The notes under the pieces were generated by a model, which worked only from the letters and a program-made list of their open reading frames with translations, ran no database searches and was not told the DNA's origin. A stretch of 20,011 nt of DNA from an uncultured Clostridia bacterium (GTDB taxonomy: Bacteria > Bacillota > Clostridia > RUG12999). Location: assembly GCA_934792465.1 (NCBI GenBank), contig CAKVOK010000060.1, positions 1-20,011 of the forward strand. Reading direction: 5' to 3'. Below are positions 15,460-20,011 of the stretch, one piece after another. Numbering within the stretch: position 1 is the stretch's first letter; each line of letters opens with the position of its first letter. The translations under genes were made by a program, and so were the position numbers.

Positions 15460-17871
15460 ATGAATGACAATGAATATAATACAAATATAAATATAATGCC
15501 CATGCTTGCGCTGCGAGGAATTGTTGTATACCCTTATATGATAACGAGCCTGGAAGTAGGCAGAGAAAAATCGAAACAGGCGGTTTTCAAGGCAGAGGAA
15601 AACGGTGGATTTATCTTCCTTGTTTCGCAGAAAGACCCCGAATCCGAGGATATAAGCACGGACAATCTGTATAACATCGGAACTATAGCGAAAATCCAGC
15701 AGGTGACGAAACGTCCCGGCGGATTGGTGAGTGCCGTTGTCGAGGGCATATCACAGGGAGAAATTACGAAAGTCATAAGCGCCGACCCGTATTACGAGGC
15801 AGTCATAACGGAATCGGAGCATATAAAATCTCCGGTTACCTCCGAATTGCAGGCACTTTCGCAGAGTGTGCTCGACCTGTGCGTATCATGCACAAAGCAG
15901 CTCGGCGGGATAAATGCCGTTAAGCCGGAAAACATTCCGGAAAGCATAGCTCCGGACGAGGTCGAACGAATTTTGTATCTCGTTGCCGGCAGCCTTGATT
16001 TGCCGATTTCCGCAAAACAGGCGATTTTAGAGAAAGAACCGCTGGAGGACAAATTCAACTTCGCTCTCGAGGCACTGAACGAAGAACTTCTGATGTTCAG
16101 GCTTCAGGATAAAATAGATTCAAAAGTAAGGCGAAATCTTGACGACAAACAAAGGGAATATTATCTGCGCGAGCAGATAAAGGTGATTGAGGACGAACTC
16201 GGCGAGTATGATGACGATGCAGACGAGCTGGAAAGCAAGCTTGCGAAAACGAAGCTGCCGAAAAACGTCCGGGCAAAGCTGGAAAAAGAAATGGACAAGC
16301 TGAAAAAATCCTCTCCCGGCTCGGCAGATGCCGGTCTGCTCCGCAGCTACATCGAATATGCCCTGGAGCTGCCGTGGCTGAAATCGAGCACCGAAAACAA
16401 GGATATTCACCTTGCGAAAGAGATTCTCGATGCCGACCATTACGGACTCGAAAAGCTGAAAGAACGTATCATAGAATATCTTGCCGTGAAGATGCTGACA
16501 AACAATGTACAAAGCTCCATACTCTGCCTTGTGGGCCCTCCGGGTGTCGGCAAAACCTCGGTTGCAAAATCGATAGCACGCAGCATGAACAGAAACTATG
16601 TGCGCATTTCTCTCGGCGGCATAAAGGACGAAGCGGACATCAGAGGACACAGAAAGACATATATAGGCGCTATGGCAGGCAGAATCATAGAAGCTATCCG
16701 CGAGGCAAAAACGAACAATCCGCTTATTCTGCTTGATGAAATAGACAAAATAGGCTCGGACATGAGGGGCGACCCGTCCGCCGCACTTCTCGAAGTGCTT
16801 GACGGCGAGCAGAACCGTGAATTCAGAGACCATTTCCTCGAAATTCCGTTCGACCTCTCGAACATCGTATTCGTCACAACGGCGAATACTCTCGAAACCG
16901 TGGACAGACCTCTTCTCGACAGGCTTGAAGTAATCGAGCTGCCGGGATATACGGAAGAAGAAAAGGTGAAGATTGCCGAAAAATATCTGATTCCGAAACA
17001 GATGAAACGCCACGGATTAAAAGAAAATCAGCTGAAAATCAGCAAAACCGTTTTGCACGACATAATAAATTATTACACACGCGAAATGGGCGTGCGTTCG
17101 CTCGAAAAGCAGATTTCCAAGCTTTGCAGAAAAGCGGCGGGCGGCATCGTCATGGACGGCAAAAACGGAATAAGCGTGACGGGGCGCAATCTGACATCGC
17201 TTCTCGGCGAGAAGATATTCAGCTTCGACAAGGCTTCCGAAGAAAACATCGTAGGCGTAGCGACGGGGCTTGCGTGGACGCAGGTCGGCGGCGATACGCT
17301 TTCCATAGAAACGAACATCATGGACGGCAGCGGAAAAATCGAACTGACGGGTCAGCTCGGCGACATTATGAAAGAAAGTGCCATGGCGGCGATAAGCTTT
17401 TTGCGTGCGAATGCGAGGGAACTCGGCATAGATTCCGATTTTTACAAGAACAGGGACATTCACATACACGTACCGGAGGGCGCTACTCCGAAAGACGGCC
17501 CGTCCGCCGGAATAACAATGGCTACCGCCATAATGTCGGCACTTTCAAACCGTGCCGTGAAATCGAACGTTGCCATGACGGGCGAAATAACGATTCGGGG
17601 ACGTGTTCTGCCTATCGGCGGACTCAAGGAAAAAAGTCTTGCGGCATACCGAAGCGGTGTTGACACGATTATAATTCCCCGTGAAAACAAAAAGGATTTA
17701 AAGGAAATCCCGGACGTAGTGAAGAACAACATAAGCTTCATATGCGTATCGGACATTCATCAGGTGTTTGAGGCAGCCCTCGAAGCGGATTTGAAGCGAA
17801 AGGTTTCGGAAAAGCAGAAGAAAAGATCGTATCTGCCGGCAGAGGACAAGTCGGCATTTATAAACGAATGA
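15460..17871 (+). CDS. lon: ATP-dependent protease Lon
   Basis: 803 residues, full length for bacterial LonA, the cytoplasmic hexamer that unfolds and degrades damaged proteins and short-lived regulators. N-terminal substrate domain (about 10-210, MPMLALRGIVVYPYM start), coiled coil with YYLREQIK, AAA+ module with Walker A GPPGVGKT (359-366) and Walker B LLDEIDK, then the protease domain with the Ser-Lys dyad: Ser682 in PKDGPSAG and Lys725 in GGLKEK. The ATG at 15460 matches usual Lon N-termini and has AAAGG 10 nt upstream; the in-frame extension back to 15244 runs through hairpin DNA and is not believed. The downstream gene starts 15 nt after the stop, so they are probably cotranscribed. Control is likely at the long structured leader. 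The tail KRSYLPAEDKS is slightly longer than usual. Confidence 0.96.
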   Translation: MNDNEYNTNINIMPMLALRGIVVYPYMITSLEVGREKSKQAVFKAEENGGFIFLVSQKDPESEDISTDNLYNIGTIAKIQQVTKRPGGLVSAVVEGISQGEITKVISADPYYEAVITESEHIKSPVTSELQALSQSVLDLCVSCTKQLGGINAVKPENIPESIAPDEVERILYLVAGSLDLPISAKQAILEKEPLEDKFNFALEALNEELLMFRLQDKIDSKVRRNLDDKQREYYLREQIKVIEDELGEYDDDADELESKLAKTKLPKNVRAKLEKEMDKLKKSSPGSADAGLLRSYIEYALELPWLKSSTENKDIHLAKEILDADHYGLEKLKERIIEYLAVKMLTNNVQSSILCLVGPPGVGKTSVAKSIARSMNRNYVRISLGGIKDEADIRGHRKTYIGAMAGRIIEAIREAKTNNPLILLDEIDKIGSDMRGDPSAALLEVLDGEQNREFRDHFLEIPFDLSNIVFVTTANTLETVDRPLLDRLEVIELPGYTEEEKVKIAEKYLIPKQMKRHGLKENQLKISKTVLHDIINYYTREMGVRSLEKQISKLCRKAAGGIVMDGKNGISVTGRNLTSLLGEKIFSFDKASEENIVGVATGLAWTQVGGDTLSIETNIMDGSGKIELTGQLGDIMKESAMAAISFLRANARELGIDSDFYKNRDIHIHVPEGATPKDGPSAGITMATAIMSALSNRAVKSNVAMTGEITIRGRVLPIGGLKEKSLAAYRSGVDTIIIPRENKKDLKEIPDVVKNNISFICVSDIHQVFEAALEADLKRKVSEKQKKRSYLPAEDKSAFINE

Positions 17872-17886
17872 CGGGCGGACAGTGCT

Positions 17887-18585
17887 ATGAGATTGGACAA
17901 GCTTATTGCGGACTGCGGAAAAGGCAGCCGGAAAGAGATAAAATTGCAGCTGCGTCGGGGAGCTGCGAGCGTGAACGGCGAGATTGTGAAAAACGGCGAT
18001 TTCAAGGTTGACGAAAATGCGGACGAGGTATATTTTCTGGGCGAAAAGCTGAATTACAGAAAATTTGTATATCTTATGCTGAACAAACCCGGCGGAGTGG
18101 TTTCCGCAACGTATGACAACAGGGATTCGACCGTTGTTTCGCTCATAGACGAGGAATATTCAAACTACAAGCTTTTTCCGGTGGGCAGGCTGGACAAGGA
18201 CACCGAGGGACTTTTGATAATAACGAACGACGGCGAAACGGCGCACCGACTGCTTGCGCCGAAATCTCACGTAAACAAGAGATATTATGCGGAAACGGAC
18301 AGCGAAATCCCGCACTCTGCGGTGCAGCGGTTCAAGGACGGAATCACGCTTGACGACGGATATGTCACGCTGCCGGCGAAGCTCGAAATCATAACTCCGC
18401 ACAGCGCATACGTTACGATATGCGAGGGCAAGTTTCACCAGGTGAAACGAATGTTTGCGGATGTCGGGTGCAAGGTTGTGTATTTAAAACGTGTGAATTT
18501 TGGGGATTTGCCGCTTGATGATGAATTGAAGCCGGGAGAATACCGCGAGCTTTCTGCCGAGGAAATAAAAATTCTTACAAAATGA
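17887..18585 (+). CDS. rsuA: RsuA-type 16S rRNA pseudouridine synthase
   Basis: 232 residues. An N-terminal S4 RNA-binding domain (about 1-58, MRLDKLIADCGKGSRKEIK) precedes the catalytic domain with the GRLDKDTEGLLI motif, Asp103 being the expected nucleophile, and the C-terminal EGKFHQVKRMF motif. This order and length fit RsuA (pseudouridine 516 of 16S rRNA) better than RluB/E/F, though paralogues are hard to separate by eye. The gene starts 15 nt after lon; the ribosome binding site is weak (GGGCGG, 8 nt away), suggesting translational coupling. Its last six codons lie inside a 20-bp sequence repeated exactly after the fic gene, so the 3' end has probably been duplicated by an insertion. 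Confidence 0.88.
   Translation: MRLDKLIADCGKGSRKEIKLQLRRGAASVNGEIVKNGDFKVDENADEVYFLGEKLNYRKFVYLMLNKPGGVVSATYDNRDSTVVSLIDEEYSNYKLFPVGRLDKDTEGLLIITNDGETAHRLLAPKSHVNKRYYAETDSEIPHSAVQRFKDGITLDDGYVTLPAKLEIITPHSAYVTICEGKFHQVKRMFADVGCKVVYLKRVNFGDLPLDDELKPGEYRELSAEEIKILTK
18564..18583 (+). repeat. 20-bp direct repeat, left copy, within the 3' end of rsuA
   Basis: AATAAAAATTCTTACAAAAT encodes the final residues of RsuA. It is identical to 19375-19394, and flanking bases differ on both sides. Distance between copies is 811 bp and the only gene between them is fic. Confidence 0.9.
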
Positions 18586-18611
18586 TTATGACTTAACGCG
18601 GAGGCGACATT

Positions 18612-19376
18612 ATGAATTACAAATATACCATTACAGACAAAATACTGTATTACACAGCCGAAATTGCGGAATTGACGGGTTCAATCAAGGCGACGTCAAA
18701 TTTCGACAAAAATCCGGTTTTGCGGAGAAAAAACCGCATTCAGACCATTCAGGGTTCACTGGCGATAGAACAAAACACATTGAGCATAGAGCAAGTGACG
18801 GCGGTTTTGAACGGAAAAGCCGTTATCGCCCCGCCGAAAGACATAGAAGAAGTGAAAAATGCTTTTGAAATATATGAACTACTCGACACGTTAGACCCGT
18901 ATTCCGTTGACGATTTGCTGAAATCGCACGGCGTTATGATGCGGGGACTGATAAGCGACGCAGGCGAGTTTCGCCAAAAGCCTGTTGGTGTTGCAGACAG
19001 CCGAACAGGAGAAATCATTCATTTCGGGACGCTTCCGGCATATGTTCCCGAAGCCGTCGAAAGATTGATGAACCGAGCGAAAAGCTCCGAACTTCATCCG
19101 CTTGTGAAGTCATGTGTTTTTCACTATGAATTTGAACTGATACATCCGTTTTCGGACGGGAACGGCAGATGCGGCAGACTTTGGCACACATTGATTTTAT
19201 CCAAATGGAATCCGATTTTTGCGTGGCTGCCGGTGGAATCTATGATACACCGTTTTCAGGAAAAATATTATGATGTGATTAATAGGTGCAATGCACGCTG
19301 CGATTCCGCCGAATTTATTGAGTTTATGCTCGAAGTGATAAAATCGGTTTTGGAAGAATCGGCTGGGAATATATAA
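18612..19376 (+). CDS. Fic-domain protein (putative AMP-transferase)
   Basis: 254 residues. The active-site motif HPFSDGNGRCGR spans residues 178-189, with His178 as the catalytic base; the upstream flap segment is near GEIIHFGTLPAYVPEAVERL. Fic enzymes transfer AMP (occasionally other groups) from a nucleotide to hydroxyl side chains of target proteins. Near the N-terminus SLAIEQN (49-55) matches the self-inhibitory [S/T]xxxE[G/N] helix of class II Fic proteins, with Glu53 expected to block ATP, though a Gln follows the Glu. No C-terminal winged helix, common in this group, is present. GGAGG lies 7 nt before the ATG, 26 nt after rsuA, so it can share the lon-rsuA transcript. Its stop codon overlaps the second copy of a 20-bp direct repeat, which suggests recent insertion. 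Targets are unknown. Confidence 0.9.
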   Translation: MNYKYTITDKILYYTAEIAELTGSIKATSNFDKNPVLRRKNRIQTIQGSLAIEQNTLSIEQVTAVLNGKAVIAPPKDIEEVKNAFEIYELLDTLDPYSVDDLLKSHGVMMRGLISDAGEFRQKPVGVADSRTGEIIHFGTLPAYVPEAVERLMNRAKSSELHPLVKSCVFHYEFELIHPFSDGNGRCGRLWHTLILSKWNPIFAWLPVESMIHRFQEKYYDVINRCNARCDSAEFIEFMLEVIKSVLEESAGNI

Positions 19377-19394
19377 TAAAAATTCTTACAAAAT
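19375..19394 (+). repeat. 20-bp direct repeat, right copy, after fic
   Basis: Identical to the 3' end of rsuA at 18564-18583. Read in the rsuA frame it encodes the same terminal residues and is followed by TAG in place of TGA, so precise removal of the intervening 811 bp would leave an intact RsuA. Confidence 0.9.
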
Positions 19395-19405
19395 AGGGAA
19401 AACGC

Positions 19406-19434
19406 TTGAATTTTTATTTGGTTTATGGTATAAT
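19406..19434 (+). promoter_or_regulatory. Consensus-like promoter after fic
   Basis: TTGAAT (19406-19411), 17-bp spacer, TATAAT (19429-19434). It points right, into a hairpin-rich stretch with no open reading frame of substance before the window ends. Predicted start near 19441. Confidence 0.65.
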
Positions 19435-19436
19435 GT

Positions 19437-19547
19437 ACACAGGCGGCTTACACAGTAAGCCACACGGGCTAACGCCCTAACCGTACTGACGTACGGCTGT
19501 GTCATTGACGGCGTCGTAAAAATGCCCTTGCGAGCAAGCATTTTTAC
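19437..19547 (+). ncRNA. Compact hairpin array, candidate small RNA
   Basis: Perfect hairpins follow each other closely: GGCTTAC-ACA-GTAAGCC (19445-19461), GGGC-TAAC-GCCC (19466-19477), CCGTAC-TGAC-GTACGG (19481-19496). ACACAG (19437-19442) can pair with CTGTGT (19497-19502) to close the three into a cloverleaf-like junction, although its 5' strand partly precedes the predicted start. A 10-bp stem GTAAAAATGC/GCATTTTTAC with inner TTGC/GCAA (19516-19547) may be a bidirectional terminator. It is not a tRNA: stem lengths and loops are wrong. Either a small RNA or another repeat element. Confidence 0.45.
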
Positions 19548-19563
19548 TTCCCGGTTAAATGGA

Positions 19564-19623
19564 AATTTAGCTGTCGAGTGAAACGAGATAATTTAGCTTT
19601 GCACGTTAGTGCAAAATTTAGCT
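19564..19623 (+). repeat. Three AATTTAGCT repeats with an internal hairpin
   Basis: AATTTAGCT occurs at 19564-19572, 19590-19598 and 19615-19623, spaced 26 and 25 bp. Between the last two lies the perfect hairpin TTTGCAC-GTTA-GTGCAAA (19598-19615). The regular spacing suggests protein sites on one helix face or an element boundary; no known motif is recognised. Confidence 0.5.
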
Positions 19624-19636
19624 TAAATAAATGCAT

Positions 19637-20011
19637 ACCTACAACCCCTCAGTCACCTAACAGTGCCGGCTCTACCAAAGGCACGCCTACGTATGCCACA
19701 GGCATTACTCCGGTGCCCTTACACAGGGGAGCCTATTGAAGTCTGTGCAAAACCCTATTCAGTGCCACTTTCCAATGCCTCCCCTGTGTAAGGGGAGGGG
19801 GACCGCCTCCGGCGGTGGAAGGGTTGTTTAAAAGTTCTGTGTAAAGGCACCGGAAGCTGCCGTGCAGCGGAGGTGTGGGGACCACGTCAGTGGTGGAAGG
19901 GTTGTAAATCATTGCGCAAAACCCCAAGTAAACACATGCCTACAACCCCTCAGTCGGCTTTGCCGCCAGCTCCCCTTACACAGGGGAGCCTATATGGGGT
20001 ACGTGCAAGCC
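19637..20011. repeat. Repeat cluster D, continuing past the window
   Basis: Order: plus-strand beta unit with the expanded arm (ACAACCCCTCAGTCACCTAA, CTACCAAAGGCACGCCTACG), the junction ATTCAGTGCCAC, two minus-strand alpha units (GGGGACCGCCTCCGGCGGTG and GGGGACCACGTCAGTGGTGG), then another plus beta unit ending in CCTATATGGGGTACGTGCAA at the window edge. The alpha pair is the inverted counterpart of the first part of cluster C, so the lon-rsuA-fic block lies between inverted clusters. Confidence 0.85.

Noticed and set aside
19466..19496. Integron attC-like core sites (TAAC/GTTA motifs in hairpins)
   Set aside because: The motifs sit in hairpin loops rather than as paired R boxes, the purine/pyrimidine pattern fails, and there is no integrase.
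19437..19502. tRNA gene suggested by the cloverleaf-like pairing
   Set aside because: The closing helix is 6 bp, the loops are 3-4 nt, and no anticodon loop, TPsiC sequence or CCA-proximal layout is present.

Overview
The window looks like chromosomal DNA from an uncultured, gut-type Clostridia (Bacillota). The signs are AGGAGG-type ribosome binding sites, several near-perfect sigma-A promoters with 17-bp spacers, a single-chain dimeric-type glycyl-tRNA synthetase, a QueT transporter behind a preQ1 riboswitch, and dense short palindromic repeats containing CCCCTTACACAGGGG. Base composition, judged by eye, is in the mid-40s %GC with AT-rich intergenic DNA. The taxonomic placement is inference; no rRNA gene is visible.

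Left part (1-4950, all minus strand). Two tandem consensus promoters at 41-178 fire leftward out of the window. Then, in transcription order from the right, come tcdA (tRNA t6A cyclisation), a membrane-anchored zinc-ribbon/propeller-like protein with its own perfect promoter, glyS, and queT with a preQ1-I riboswitch over its ribosome binding site.

Middle (5000-11700). A repeat cluster (A) separates tcdA from a divergent four-gene operon: a MarR regulator with its own promoter and candidate operators, a TolC-like protein that appears to lack the beta-barrel strands, a lipoprotein membrane-fusion adaptor and an RND pump. The operon ends in a 15-bp-stem terminator.

Right part (11770-20011). A secreted stalk-type protein (copper-amine-oxidase-N-like C-terminus) on the minus strand is bracketed by inverted copies of an 83-97 bp repeat (clusters B and C). 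Next, lon is preceded by a 365-nt hairpin-rich leader and followed closely by an RsuA-type pseudouridine synthase and a Fic AMP-transferase-like protein. The fic gene lies between exact 20-bp direct repeats. The first copy is the 3' end of rsuA, and the second copy would supply the same last residues and a stop codon, so fic looks like a small cassette inserted at the end of rsuA. Beyond fic lie a consensus promoter, a compact run of perfect hairpins, and another repeat cluster (D) that runs off the window.

Strongest leads: the fic cassette with its regenerated rsuA end, the structured lon leader, the promoter-driven hairpin array after fic, the barrel-less TolC-like partner of an RND pump, and the modular repeat clusters found at every operon junction from tcdA rightward.
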